A DNA stretch of 64,000 bases from the NCBI GenBank assembly GCA_029289235.1, contig JARFTZ010000057.1:1-64000 (forward strand), given 5' to 3'. Below, in pieces: positions 18,957-30,400 of the stretch. How positions within the stretch are numbered: the stretch's first letter is position 1; the number at the start of each line of letters is the position of its first letter. The position numbers were made by a program, and so were the translations under genes. The notes under the pieces were generated by a model, which did no database searches, was not told the DNA's origin, and worked only from the letters and a program-made list of their open reading frames with translations. Origin of the DNA: Gammaproteobacteria bacterium. Lineage in GTDB: Bacteria > Pseudomonadota > Gammaproteobacteria > Burkholderiales > Rhodocyclaceae.

Positions 18957-20099
18957 GTGCAAATTGTCGTCGCACCGGATTCATACAAGGGCAGCGTTTC
19001 GGCCATCGGCGTCGCCGACGCCATGGAGCGCGGTATTCACAAGGTTTTTCCGCAAGCGACGGTGAGAAAAATCCCGATCGCCGACGGCGGCGAAGGCACC
19101 GTCGAGCCGATGGTCAGCGCCACCGGCGGCGTAATCCGCTACGCGGAGGTGACCGGTCCGCTCGGCGAACGCCACAAGGCGCACTGGGGCATCCTCGGCG
19201 ACGGCAAAACCGCGGTCATTGAAATGGCTGCCGCGTCGGGCCTGCCGCTCGTGCCGAAGGACAAGCTCGATCCGCGCAACGCCACGTCCTGCGGCACCGG
19301 CGAACTGATCCTCGCCGCGCTCGATGCCGGGATGCGCCGGATCATCATCGGCATCGGCGGCAGCGCCACCAACGACGGCGGCGCCGGGATGGCGCGGGCG
19401 CTCGGCATCCGCTTCCTCGACGCAGGCGGACAGGAACTCCCTCCGGGAGGCGGCGCGCTCGCGCAACTGGCTCGCATCGACATGCAGGGACTGGACCCGC
19501 GCCTGGCGGAGAGCGAACTGATCGTCGCCTGCGACGTGGATAACCCGCTGTGCGGCCCACGTGGGGCTTCCGCGGTATTCGGCCCGCAAAAGGGCGCCAC
19601 GCCGGAAATCGTCGCCGAACTGGACGGAAAGCTGGCGCATTTCGCTAGTATCGCGAAACAGGCCACCGGCCGCGACGTCGCCGAATTCCCAGGCGCCGGC
19701 GCAGCGGGCGGACTCGGCGCCGGCCTGATGTTCTTCACCCCGGCGAAATTACGCCCGGGCGTCGAGATCGTCCTCGAAGCCGTCGGTTTTGCGGAGGTGG
19801 TCAAGGACGCCCGGTTCGTTATCACCGGCGAGGGCCGCACCGACTTCCAGACGGCCTACGGCAAGGCGCCAGTCGGCGTGGCCAAGGTCGCCAAGACGTT
19901 CGGCGTTCCGGTCTTCTGCCTGTCCGGCGGTCTCGGCCAGGGCGCAAACGATGTCCTCGCGCAGGGCATCGACGCAGTCATGAGCATCTGCGACCGGCCG
20001 CTCTCGCTTGAGGAGTGCATGCGCGACGGGGCCACGCTGATCGAGTCCGGCGCGGAGCGCCTGTGCCGGATTCTCAAGGCTGCTCCGACCTTGCTCTGA
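18957..20099 (+). CDS. glxK: glycerate kinase (GTG start)
   Basis: QIVVAPDSYKGSVSAIGVADAMERG; IPIADGGEGT; IGIGGSATNDGGAGMARALG. Confidence 0.93.
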   Translation: MQIVVAPDSYKGSVSAIGVADAMERGIHKVFPQATVRKIPIADGGEGTVEPMVSATGGVIRYAEVTGPLGERHKAHWGILGDGKTAVIEMAAASGLPLVPKDKLDPRNATSCGTGELILAALDAGMRRIIIGIGGSATNDGGAGMARALGIRFLDAGGQELPPGGGALAQLARIDMQGLDPRLAESELIVACDVDNPLCGPRGASAVFGPQKGATPEIVAELDGKLAHFASIAKQATGRDVAEFPGAGAAGGLGAGLMFFTPAKLRPGVEIVLEAVGFAEVVKDARFVITGEGRTDFQTAYGKAPVGVAKVAKTFGVPVFCLSGGLGQGANDVLAQGIDAVMSICDRPLSLEECMRDGATLIESGAERLCRILKAAPTLL

Positions 20100-20113
20100 A
20101 CCGATAGCCCAAA

Positions 20114-20153
20114 AACAAGCGGCGCGCCGTGGATAACGACGCGCCGCTTGTTT
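20114..20153. terminator. terminator between convergent glxK and mrp
   Basis: AACAAGCGGCGCG...CGCGCCGCTTGTTT long stem. Confidence 0.85.
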
Positions 20154-20169
20154 AGCTTTGACCGAAGGC

Positions 20170-21261
20170 TCAGGTGTTCTGCACGACGATGTTCGGGAAC
20201 TTGCTGCTCATGTCCTTGGCCCGCTCGGCGATCTTGACGCCGACGCGACGGGCGATCGCCCGGTAGATTTCCGCGGCGCGGGAGTTCGGCGCGCCGACAA
20301 CCGTCGGCTTCCCGGCGTCCGTCAGTTCGCGGATTTCCAGTTCCAGCGGCAATGCGCCGAGCAGTTCGGCGCCGTAGTCCTGCGCCATGCGCTCGGCGCC
20401 GCCGTGGCCGAAGATGTGCTCTTCGTGCCCGCACTTCGAGCAAATGTGGATGCTCATGTTCTCGACCAGGCCGAGGATCGGGATGCCGACCTTCTCGAAC
20501 ATCTTGAACCCCTTGCGCGCGTCGATCAGCGCAATGTCCTGCGGCGTAGTGACGATCACCGCGCCGGTCACCGGCACCTTCTGCGCCAGGGTCAACTGCG
20601 TGTCGCCGGTGCCCGGCGGCATGTCGACGACCAGGTAATCGAGATCCTGCCAGTTGGTCTGGCTGAGCAACTGCTCCAGCGCCTGCGTGACCATCGGCCC
20701 GCGCCAGACCATCGGCGAATCGATGTCCACCATGAAGCCGATCGACATCGCCTGCAGGCCGAAGGCCTGCATCGGCGCCATCGTCTTGCCGTCCTCCGAT
20801 TCCGGCTGCTGGCCTGTCAGCCCGAGCATCTGAGGCACCGACGGTCCGTAAATGTCGGCATCGAGCAGGCCGACCTTCGCGCCCTCGGCAGAAAGCGCCA
20901 GAGCGAGGTTGACCGCCGTCGTGCTCTTGCCGACGCCCCCCTTGCCCGAAGCGACGGCGATGATGTTCTTCACGCCCGGCAAAGGCTTGAGATTGCGCTG
21001 CACGGCGTGCGCGACGATCTTCATGGAAACGCTGGCCTCGACGCCAGTCACGCCGGGCACCGCCTTGACGGCGTCGACCACGGCCGCGCGAATCGAATCG
21101 ATCTGCGTCTTCGCCGGATAGCCCAGCTCGATGCCGAAGGAAACCTTGCCGTCATCGACTTTCAGATTTTTGACCGCACGGGTCGAAACGTAATCCTTCT
21201 GCGTGTTCGGATCGACGAAACTGCTAAGCGCCGCCTGAACGGCCTCGACTGTAACTGCCAT
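20170..21261 (-). CDS. apbC: iron-sulfur cluster carrier protein ApbC/Mrp
   Basis: [36 protein letters not shown] CxxC. Confidence 0.95.
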   Translation of the reverse strand: MAVTVEAVQAALSSFVDPNTQKDYVSTRAVKNLKVDDGKVSFGIELGYPAKTQIDSIRAAVVDAVKAVPGVTGVEASVSMKIVAHAVQRNLKPLPGVKNIIAVASGKGGVGKSTTAVNLALALSAEGAKVGLLDADIYGPSVPQMLGLTGQQPESEDGKTMAPMQAFGLQAMSIGFMVDIDSPMVWRGPMVTQALEQLLSQTNWQDLDYLVVDMPPGTGDTQLTLAQKVPVTGAVIVTTPQDIALIDARKGFKMFEKVGIPILGLVENMSIHICSKCGHEEHIFGHGGAERMAQDYGAELLGALPLELEIRELTDAGKPTVVGAPNSRAAEIYRAIARRVGVKIAERAKDMSSKFPNIVVQNT

Positions 21262-21392
21262 TTTCTGACTCCTTGCTGAGATACCCGAGTAATTTTGTCC
21301 AGTTTACCCGAAAACGGGCGGGGCTGCACTTTGCTAGAATGCTCGTTTTCCCGCGTTTCGCCGAAACCGAACAAAATCAAGGACCGCAGCCC

Positions 21393-23492
21393 ATGTCCCG
21401 CAAAATTCTCGTCACTTCCGCCCTACCCTACGCCAACGGCGCCATCCACCTCGGCCACCTCGTCGAATACATCCAGACCGACATCTGGGTACGTTTCCAG
21501 AAGATGCAGCCGAAGGACAAGGTCGCCGAATGCTGGTACTGCTGCGCCGACGATACGCACGGCACGCCGATCATGCTGCGCGCCGAGAAGGACGGCATCA
21601 CCCCGGAGGCGCTGATCGAGCGCGTGCATGGCGAGCATTCGCGCGACTTCGCCGGTTTCCACGTCGCCTTCGACAACTTTTACACGACGCACTCGAAGGA
21701 AACCCAGGACTGTGCCAACGAAATCTACGCACGGCTGCAAAAGGCCGACCTGATCGAAAAACGCACAATCGAGCAGTACTACGACCCGGTCAAGCAGATG
21801 TTCCTGCCCGACCGTTTCATCAAGGGCGAATGTCCGAAGTGCGGCGCCAAGGACCAGTACGGCGACAACTGCGAAAGCTGCGGCGCGGCCTACACGCCGA
21901 ATGAACTGAAGAATCCGTATTCCGCCGTATCCGGCGCCACGCCCGAGTTGCGCAACTCCGACCACTACTTCTTCAAACTCTCCAGCGAGACCTGCCAGAG
22001 CTTCCTGCGCCGCTGGACGCGCGAACCCGGCCGCCTGCAATCGGAGGCCTCGAACAAGATGCAGGAATGGCTCGGCGCGGAAGGCGAGAACAAGCTGACC
22101 GACTGGGACATCTCGCGCGACGCACCCTACTTCGGCTTCGAGATTCCCGACGCGCCGGGCAAGTACTTTTATGTCTGGCTCGACGCGCCGATCGGCTACA
22201 TGGGTTCGTTCAAGAATCTGTGCGCCCGGAAAGGCATCGATTTCGACGAGTACTTCAAGCCGGACAGCCAGACCGAGCTCTATCACTTCATCGGCAAGGA
22301 CATTCTCTACTTCCACGCGCTGTTCTGGCCGGCCGAGCTGCAGCACGCCGGTTACCGCACGCCGAGCGGCCTGTTCGTGCACGGCTTCCTGACCGTCGAC
22401 GGGGCCAAGATGAGCAAGTCGCGCGGTACCTTCATCACCGCCGAAAGCTACCTGAAGACCGGGCTCAACCCGGAATGGCTGCGCTACTACTACGCCGCCA
22501 AGCTGAACGCCACGATGGAGGACATCGACCTCAACCTCGACGACTTCGTCGCCCGCGTCAATTCCGACCTCGTCGGAAAGTACGTGAACATCGCCAGCCG
22601 TTGCGCCGGCTTCATCGGCAAAAAATTCGACGGCAAGCTCGCCAGCACGGACGCGGAATGGCTGAAGCCTCTGCGCGAGGCCTCCGCATCGATCGCACAG
22701 GCCTACGAAGCACGCGAGTTCAGCCGCGCGCTGCGCGAGATCATGGCGCTCGCCGACGTGGCCAACGTCTTCGTCAACGACAGGAAACCGTGGGAACTGG
22801 CCAAGCAGGACGGCAAGGAGGCCGAACTGCACGCCGCCTGCTCACAGGCCATCGAAGCCTTCCGCCTGCTCACGCTGTATCTCAAGCCGGTGCTGCCGAA
22901 GGTCGCCGAAGCCGTCGAAGCCTTCCTCAACATCGCGCCGCTGACCTGGACCGACGCGGCGACGCCGTTGCCGGCCGGCCACGCGATCAACACCTACAGC
23001 CACCTGATGACACGCGTCGATCCGAAGCTGATCACCGCGCTCGTCGAGGCCAACAAAGTGTCTCTGGCTCCGGTGCCGGAGGCCGCGCCGCAGAAACACG
23101 CCGAGAAACAGGAGAAGGCGGCCGAGGTCGCCAAGGTCGCCGCCGAAGCGAGTCCGCACATCTCGATCGACGATTTCATGAAAGTGGAACTCAAGGTCGC
23201 GAAGATCGTCGACGCCGGCCACGTCGAAGGCGCCGAGAAGCTGATCCGCCTGTCGCTCGACGTCGGCGAGGAGAAACCGCGCCAGGTCTTCGCCGGCATA
23301 AAGTCGGCGTACGACCCGGCGCAGCTGATCGGCCGGATGACGGTGATGGTCGCCAACCTCGCGCCGCGCAAGATGAAATTCGGCATGAGCGAGGGGATGA
23401 TCCTCGCCGCGTCGGACATGGACGGCAAGACGCCGGGCATTTTCCTGCTCGCCCCGGACAGCGGCGCCCAACCGGGCATGCGCGTCAAGTAA
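21393..23492 (+). CDS. metG: methionyl-tRNA synthetase
   Basis: [33 protein letters not shown]-terminal tRNA-binding domain. Confidence 0.97.
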   Translation: MSRKILVTSALPYANGAIHLGHLVEYIQTDIWVRFQKMQPKDKVAECWYCCADDTHGTPIMLRAEKDGITPEALIERVHGEHSRDFAGFHVAFDNFYTTHSKETQDCANEIYARLQKADLIEKRTIEQYYDPVKQMFLPDRFIKGECPKCGAKDQYGDNCESCGAAYTPNELKNPYSAVSGATPELRNSDHYFFKLSSETCQSFLRRWTREPGRLQSEASNKMQEWLGAEGENKLTDWDISRDAPYFGFEIPDAPGKYFYVWLDAPIGYMGSFKNLCARKGIDFDEYFKPDSQTELYHFIGKDILYFHALFWPAELQHAGYRTPSGLFVHGFLTVDGAKMSKSRGTFITAESYLKTGLNPEWLRYYYAAKLNATMEDIDLNLDDFVARVNSDLVGKYVNIASRCAGFIGKKFDGKLASTDAEWLKPLREASASIAQAYEAREFSRALREIMALADVANVFVNDRKPWELAKQDGKEAELHAACSQAIEAFRLLTLYLKPVLPKVAEAVEAFLNIAPLTWTDAATPLPAGHAINTYSHLMTRVDPKLITALVEANKVSLAPVPEAAPQKHAEKQEKAAEVAKVAAEASPHISIDDFMKVELKVAKIVDAGHVEGAEKLIRLSLDVGEEKPRQVFAGIKSAYDPAQLIGRMTVMVANLAPRKMKFGMSEGMILAASDMDGKTPGIFLLAPDSGAQPGMRVK

Positions 23493-23498
23493 AACAGA

Positions 23499-23750
23499 AT
23501 GACGACGCCGCCACTGCCCCGTCCACGACTGACACCGGCCATTCTTGTCTTTGCTGTTATCGACGTTGCCGGGATGGTGCTGTTCGCCACCGGCGCCATG
23601 TGGTTCGCGTACGGCCAGCCCCTGTTCATTCGCGACTTTCCGACCGACCCGATCGAGGCCGGCGCGGCCATCGCCGGCGGTCTGCTGTTGATGTTCTGGG
23701 CTGCGGCGCGCATCCTGCGCGCACTGCTCCGAAACGCCGACCGCCGCTAG
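23499..23750 (+). CDS. small hypothetical membrane protein
   Basis: 83-aa ORF with two hydrophobic segments immediately after metG. Confidence 0.55.
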   Translation: MTTPPLPRPRLTPAILVFAVIDVAGMVLFATGAMWFAYGQPLFIRDFPTDPIEAGAAIAGGLLLMFWAAARILRALLRNADRR

Positions 23751-23763
23751 CCTAGCGCGCCCC

Positions 23764-24072
23764 ATGCCCGACCCGGCCCCCACCATCATCACCCGCCGGA
23801 TCGTCATTCATGGTCGCGTGCAGGGCGTCGGCTTCCGCTGGTCGCTGATGGAAAGAGCCGGCGAACTCCGCCTTGATGGCTGGGTCCGCAACCGTGCCGA
23901 CGGCAGCGTGGAGGCGCTTCTCAGCGGCCCCGCCGAGGGCGTCGACGCGCTCACTGTCTGGGCGCATCGCGGCCCGCCGCACGCCCGCGTCGACCGCGTC
24001 ACCTGGCAGGACGAGCCGGGTACGCCGGATCAACCGCACCCCGGACGTTTCACCCAAAAACCGACGCTTTAG
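23764..24072 (+). CDS. acyP: acylphosphatase
   Basis: GRVQGVGFRWSL and GWVRNRADGSVEALLSG signature. Confidence 0.92.
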   Translation: MPDPAPTIITRRIVIHGRVQGVGFRWSLMERAGELRLDGWVRNRADGSVEALLSGPAEGVDALTVWAHRGPPHARVDRVTWQDEPGTPDQPHPGRFTQKPTL

Positions 24073-24090
24073 CCGCACGGATCCGCCCGC

Positions 24091-25020
24091 ATGAACACTG
24101 CCACCGAACCGTTGTCTCCTGTCTTCCGCGGCATGCTGCTGATGCTGACTACCGTCATGCTGTTCACCTGCATGGACGCCATCGCCAAGCACCTGTCACG
24201 CTTCTACCCGGTCAGCATGATCCTGTGGTCGCGATTTCTGATCCACGTCGTCCTGTTCCTGGCGATCGTCATGCCACGGCGGGGGCTGGCGGGCCTGCGG
24301 ACCGCCCGACTGAGCCAGCAGTTCCTGCGCGGCCTGCTGCTCTCCGGCGCCAGCTTCTGTTTCGTCACCGCCATCTCGTACATGCCGCTCGCCGAAGCCA
24401 CGGCAATCGCCTTCCTGGCGCCGGTCCTGCTCACGGTGCTCGCCGCACTGTTTCTCAAGGAAAAGGTCGAAACCGGCCGCTGGGTCGCGATCCTGTTCGC
24501 CTTCGGCGGCGTCCTGCTGATCATCCGTCCGGGAAGCGACGTGTTCACCTGGGCCGCCCTGCTGCCCCTGCTCAACGCGGCCTTCTTCGCCACCTATCAG
24601 GTTCTGACGCGCCGCCTGTCCAGCCAGGACAACCAGTACGCCATGGTCTTTTATCCTGGCCTGGTCGGGCTGATCGTTTTCTCGCTGATCCTGGCTCTCC
24701 CGGCTGGCGCGTGGGTCACTCCGCGCGATCCGTGGCACCTGCTGCTTCTTGGAGCGGGTGGCCTGCTCGGAGCATGCAGCCACCTGATCATGATCCGTGC
24801 CTTTACGCTCGCCCCCGCCTCGCGTCTGGCACCGTTCAGCTATACGCAACTGATCTGGGTGACGGTGGTGGGCTACATCGTGTTCGGCAATTTCCCCGAC
24901 CACTGGTCGCTTGCCGGCATCGCCGTCCTGCTGGTCAGCGGCATTTATTGCGCGAACCACCAGCGCCTTTCTGAAAGGGAATCACGGCGCACCCTGATCA
25001 ATGCATCGGCCAGCGATTGA
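24091..25020 (+). CDS. DMT/EamA family transporter
   Basis: 10-TM pattern; ISYMPLAEATAIAFLAPVLLTVLAALFLKEKV. Confidence 0.88.
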   Translation: MNTATEPLSPVFRGMLLMLTTVMLFTCMDAIAKHLSRFYPVSMILWSRFLIHVVLFLAIVMPRRGLAGLRTARLSQQFLRGLLLSGASFCFVTAISYMPLAEATAIAFLAPVLLTVLAALFLKEKVETGRWVAILFAFGGVLLIIRPGSDVFTWAALLPLLNAAFFATYQVLTRRLSSQDNQYAMVFYPGLVGLIVFSLILALPAGAWVTPRDPWHLLLLGAGGLLGACSHLIMIRAFTLAPASRLAPFSYTQLIWVTVVGYIVFGNFPDHWSLAGIAVLLVSGIYCANHQRLSERESRRTLINASASD

Positions 25021-25154
25021 ACCACCCGCCTGGGTACGCTGTCACGTTGACAGCTAACGAATTTTTCCGCCGGATCCGCACTAGAATGAACAAGTAACTC
25101 GTCATGCGGCGCCACTCGAGCTGTCGCCGCGGCCAAGGGAGAGCGAGGGAGCGC

Positions 25155-27146
25155 ATGAACCCGAACGAAACGACGCAGCGCGTCTGGCAGGCATCCCAGG
25201 CGGCCAAGGCAGCCGGCAAGCTGGTGGCCACGTACGCAGCCTTTTCGTTTCTCTGGATTCTCCTTTCCGACAAGGCTGTCGCCTTCCTGTTCGCTGACCC
25301 CGACACCATTGTCCTGGTCAGCCTGTTGAAGGGATGGCTGTTCGTTGCCGTCACGGCGCTGTTGCTGTATCTCCTCGCACGTCGACTGTTCTCGGAAATC
25401 CAGACTCATGCGCTCAGCGCGCGTGAGGCTCAGACAGAGCGCCAGCGTACCGACCAACTGCTCGCCGCGATCGTCGACAGTTCCAGTGACGTCATCTTCG
25501 CCAAGGATCTCGCCGGCCGATACCTCCTCTTCAACCGCGAAGGCGGACACGCTGTCGGTCGCTCGCCGGAGAGCATCCTTGGCAAGGACGACCATGCGAT
25601 ATTGCCGGCGGAGCAGGCCGCGCAACTTCGATCACAGGATCAGGAGGTCATTGCCCAAGGCCGGTTATGCACCTTCGAGAGCACGCTCAGTACCGCACAG
25701 GGCGAGCGAGTCTATTCCGTCATCAAGGGACCGCTACGCGACGAGACCAACCGGATCGTCGGTGTCTTCGGCATTTCCCGCGACATCACCGAACGCAAGC
25801 GGATCGAGAACGAACTGCGGCGCAACGAAGCGAATCTGCGCAAGCTGTTCGACGACAACACCTCCGTCATGCTGCTCGTCGACCAATCCAGCGGCCGGAT
25901 CATCGATGCGAACATGGCTGCCAGCCGGCTCTACGGTTATCCGCGCGAGCAGCTCATGCAGATGGGTATCGAGCAGATCAACACCCTGCCGCCCGAACGC
26001 ATCGCGGAGGAACGTCAGCGCGCCGCCAGCGGCGAGCGAAAAATCTTCTATTTCTCCCACCGCCTCGCATCGGGAGAAATTCGTGACGTGGAAATCCATA
26101 CAACGCCCCTCGAACGCAACGGCCGACCGATTCTTCTTTCGATCATTCACGACATCACCCAGCGCAAGCTTGCGGAAGAAAAGCTGCGCGAGAGCGAGGA
26201 ACGGTTGCGCCTGGCGTTTACCGCATCGAATCAGGGCTGGTTCGACGTAGACCTGCGCAGCGGCGAGATCAGGGTCAGCCCGGAATACGCACGCATGATC
26301 GGCTACGAACCCGACGAGCTGCACAGTGACCTGCAGAACTGGCTGAACAATATTCACCCCGACGAGCGCGACACCCTGCTCGCCGCCCTCGAGGACTGCA
26401 TTGCCGGAACGGCACCGTGCTCGATGGAATATCGCCGCCGCAGCAAATCCGGCGACTGGCACTGGATCCGCTCGATCGGCAAGGTCGTGCAATGGGATGA
26501 AAAACAGCGACCGCTGCGCATGATCGGCATCCACACCGACATCACCGAGCGCAAGGAAATGGAGGAACAGATCCGCCAACTGGCCTTTTTCGACCCGCTC
26601 ACCCGGCTGCCAAACCGCCGCCTGCTCAATGATCGCCTCAGCCGTGCGATGGCCATCAGCAAGCGCAGCGGTCGCTACTGCGCGCTGATGTTCGCCGATC
26701 TCGACAATTTCAAGCCGCTCAACGACAAGCACGGGCACGAAGCGGGCGACCTGCTGCTGATCGAAGTGGCCGATCGCCTGAGCAAATGCGTGCGCGAGGC
26801 GGACACCGTCGCCCGTTTCGGCGGCGACGAATTCGTCATCATGATCGGGGAACTGGACGTCAGCCGGAACGAATCCGTGGCGCAAGCCCGCGTCGTTGCC
26901 GAGAAAATCCGCGTCGCTCTCGCCCGTCCGTATTTGCTCGCCGCGCAGGCCGACGATGGCGGGATCAAGAGCATCGAGCACCATTGCTCGGCGAGTATAG
27001 GCGTCGCGCTATTCATCAACCACGAGGCTTCGCAGGGTGACGTGCTCAAGGCAGCCGACATTGCGATGTATGCCGCCAAGGAAGCGGGACGAAACCAGAT
27101 CCGCTTCCACGACGAGGCGAGTCCGGCGGCTAATTCAGGTTCTTAG
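25155..27146 (+). CDS. multi-PAS diguanylate cyclase
   Basis: N-terminal TM segments, repeated PAS/PAC patterns, RFGGDEFVIMIGEL active site. Confidence 0.92.
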   Translation: MNPNETTQRVWQASQAAKAAGKLVATYAAFSFLWILLSDKAVAFLFADPDTIVLVSLLKGWLFVAVTALLLYLLARRLFSEIQTHALSAREAQTERQRTDQLLAAIVDSSSDVIFAKDLAGRYLLFNREGGHAVGRSPESILGKDDHAILPAEQAAQLRSQDQEVIAQGRLCTFESTLSTAQGERVYSVIKGPLRDETNRIVGVFGISRDITERKRIENELRRNEANLRKLFDDNTSVMLLVDQSSGRIIDANMAASRLYGYPREQLMQMGIEQINTLPPERIAEERQRAASGERKIFYFSHRLASGEIRDVEIHTTPLERNGRPILLSIIHDITQRKLAEEKLRESEERLRLAFTASNQGWFDVDLRSGEIRVSPEYARMIGYEPDELHSDLQNWLNNIHPDERDTLLAALEDCIAGTAPCSMEYRRRSKSGDWHWIRSIGKVVQWDEKQRPLRMIGIHTDITERKEMEEQIRQLAFFDPLTRLPNRRLLNDRLSRAMAISKRSGRYCALMFADLDNFKPLNDKHGHEAGDLLLIEVADRLSKCVREADTVARFGGDEFVIMIGELDVSRNESVAQARVVAEKIRVALARPYLLAAQADDGGIKSIEHHCSASIGVALFINHEASQGDVLKAADIAMYAAKEAGRNQIRFHDEASPAANSGS

Positions 27147-27399
27147 CCGAATGCAGGATGACCTTGCCGGCGGCGAAGTTGACGCTGATCGCTTTCTGCT
27201 CGTCGCCCCAGAGGCAAGCCCGGATACCCAGCGCTTCATCACACCGCGCCGGGTCGCCCAGCACGGCTTTCACTTCGTCGTATGACTGGCCGGCGCGCAG
27301 CTTGTTGTAGTTCTCCAGAGTGACCTTGCTGCCGCACGCCGCAACGAGGATCGTGGCCGCCACCATGAGCCCGCTCCGCCATAGACTGCTTGTCGCCAT
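27130..27399 (-). CDS. SmpA/BamE-like lipoprotein
   Basis: Lipobox ILVAACGSK; YNKLRAGQSYDEVKAVLGDPARC. Confidence 0.75.
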   Translation of the reverse strand: MATSSLWRSGLMVAATILVAACGSKVTLENYNKLRAGQSYDEVKAVLGDPARCDEALGIRACLWGDEQKAISVNFAAGKVILHSAKNLN

Positions 27400-27428
27400 C
27401 GTATACCTCCCGGCTTCCGCCACGCAAA

Positions 27429-30400
27429 TCAGTTGTAATCGACCTTCACGTTCTCGCTGCTCAGCCAGTCGCCGAGCGCGGCCAGCAGATCATCCTCCAG
27501 CCGTACACGGCAACTGTCGCCCAACGCCAGTTCGCAAGTCGCCTCGACGTTGCGATAGGCGAGGCGTACCGGACAATTTCCGGGCGTGTAGGGCGCCAGC
27601 AGGGCCTGCAGCCGCTGCGCGGCGTTGCGCGCGTTGGCACCGCTGGCAAGGCCGTTGAGGGACAGGCGCAGATGCCGGGCAAACCGCCCGCGCGCCTCGG
27701 CGAGCGTCAACAGCCGCTCCGCCACGACGCGCACCTTGCCCTCGCCGGCGAAGTCGTCGCGCTGCACCTTGCCTTCGACGATCAGCACCTCGTCCTCGCG
27801 GATCTTCTCGCGTTCGGCGTCGAACGTCTCGTTGAACACCGAAACTTCCAGCGACGTCGAACCGTCGTCGAGCTGCACGAAAGCCATCTTGCCACGCGAG
27901 GTGATCTTGGTGCGCACGCCGACCACCAGCCCGGCGAGCATCTGCGGCTCCTTCCGCGGCTCCAGCGACGACAGCGGCTTGCGCGCAAAGCGCGACACTT
28001 CGTGCTTCACCTCGTTGAACGGATGGCCGGAGAAGAAGAAGCCCAGCGCCAGTTTTTCCTCGGCCAGCTTCTGCCGCTCCTTCCAGCGCGGCACCTCGAC
28101 GTATTGCGGCTTGTGCTCCTCCGCCGCATCGCCGTCGAACACGTCGAACAGGCTGACCTGCATGGCGTTGCGCTCGGCCTGTTCGGCCGCCTCGATGGCA
28201 ATGCCGACCGAAGCCATCAGCCGGGCACGATGGTCATCGATCGAATCGAAGGCGCCGGCGCGGATCAGCGCCTCGATGGTGCGGCGGTTGACCATGCGCT
28301 TGTCGACGCGCAGACAGAAATCGAACAGGTCCTTGAACGGCCCGCCTTCGCTGCGCGCCTTGAGGATCACGTTGACCGCCTGCTCGCCGGTCCCCTTCAC
28401 CGCGCCGAGGCCGTAGCGGATCGTCTGGCGATCGACCGGCACGAAACGGTAGTCGGAAGCGTTGACGTCCGGCCCGAGGACGGTGAGCTTGTTGACCAGG
28501 CAATCGTCGTAGAAGATCTTCACCGTGTCGGTGTTGTCCATGTCCGACGACAGCGTCGCCGCCATGAACGCCGAGCAGTGGTGCGCCTTCAGCCAGGCCG
28601 TCTGATAGGTGACAACGGCATACGCCGCGGTGTGCGACTTGTTGAAGCCGTACTCGGCGAACTTGGTCATCAGGTCGAACAGCTGCTCAGCCAGCGCCGG
28701 ATCGTAGCCCTTCTTCTTGGCGCCTTCCGCGATCGTCTCGCGGTGCTTGGCCATCTCGTCGGCCTTTTTCTTGCCCATCGCCCGGCGCAGCATGTCGGCA
28801 CCGCCGAGCGTGTAGCCGCCGATGATCTGCGAGATCTGCATCACCTGTTCCTGATACACGATCACGCCGTAGGTCGGCTCCAGACAGCCCTTCAGGTCGT
28901 CGTGGAAGTAGTCGATCTTCTGCTGGCCCTTCTTGCGCAAAATGAAGTCGTCGACCATCCCGGAGCCGAGCGGGCCGGGACGGTAGAGCGCGAGAACGGC
29001 GATGATGTCCTCGAAGCGGTCGGGTGCCAGCTTCTTCAGCAGCTTCTTCATGCCTTCCGATTCGACCTGGAAGATCGCCGTGGTGTTGGCGTCCTTGAGA
29101 ATCTGGTAGGCCCGGGGGTCGTCGAAGGTCAGCGCGTCGAGGTCCGGCCGCGTGCCGGTCAGCTTCTCGACGTAATCGACGGCCAGCCGGATGATGGTCA
29201 GGTTGCGCAGGCCAAGGAAGTCGAACTTCACCAGGCCGACCTTCTCGACGTCATCCTTGTCGTATTGCGAGACGACCGAGGCGCCGGCGTCGGCGGAATA
29301 CAGCGGGCAAAAGTCGGTCAGTTTGCCGGGCGCGATCAGCACGCCGCCGGCGTGCATGCCGACGTTGCGCGTCAGGTCTTCGAGGCGGCCGGCCAGCTCG
29401 AACAGTTCCTTGACCTCCTCTTCCTCCTCGATGCGCTGCTTCAGTTGCGGCTCGGCCTCGATGGCCTTGGACAGGGACAGCGGCTTGTTCTGCTCGACCG
29501 GAATCAGCTTGGAGAGCTGATCACAGAAGTTGTACGGCATGTCGAGCACGCGCCCGACGTCGCGGATGACCGCCTTTGACGACATCGTGCCGAAGGTGGC
29601 GATCTGCGACACGGCGTCCTTGCCATACTTCTCGCGCACGTACTCGATGACGCGCCAGCGGTTGTCCTGGCAGAAGTCGATGTCGAAGTCGGGCATCGAC
29701 ACCCGTTCCGGGTTGAGGAAGCGTTCGAACAGCAGCGCGTACCTCAGCGGATCCAGGTCGGTAATCCCGAGCGAAAAGGCAACCAGCGAGCCCGCTCCGG
29801 AGCCCCGCCCCGGCCCGACCGGCACGCCATTCTTCTTGCCCCAGTTGATGAAGTCCGCAACGATCAGGAAGTAGCCCGGGAAGCCCATCTGGATGATGGT
29901 CTGCATCTCGATTTTCAGCCGGGCATCGTAGACCGGGCGCTGCTTTTCCAGTTCGGCGGGATCGGGGTAGAGCTGCTTCAGCCGCCGCTCCAGGCCGCGC
30001 TCGGCCTCCATGACCAGGAAGTCGTCGAGCGAAACCCCCTCCGGGGTCGGAAACAACGGCAGATAGTTCTTGTAGAGGCCGATCTGCAGGTTGCACCGCT
30101 TGGCGATCTCCACCGAGTTCTCCAGCGCCTCCGGCAGGTCCGAAAACAATTCGGCCATCTCTTCCGGCGACTTGAAGTATTGCTCCTCGGTGTAGATGCG
30201 CGGCCGCCGTTTGTCACCAAGCATGTAGCCTTCGGCGATGCACACGCGCGCCTCGTGCGCTAGAAAATCGCTACGATCGAGGAACTGGACGGGGTGCGTG
30301 GCGACGAGCGGCAGGTCCAGATCGGAAGCCAACTGGGCCGTCGCGGCCACCAGCGACTCCTGCGGCGCATGTCCACGTGGATGCGGACGTTGCACCTCCA

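Noticed and set aside
22067-23755. 562-aa ORF overlapping metG in another frame
   Set aside because: Arg-rich out-of-frame translation; metG is unambiguous.
27390-29579. 729-aa plus-strand ORF opposite dnaE
   Set aside because: Antisense shadow ORF of dnaE.
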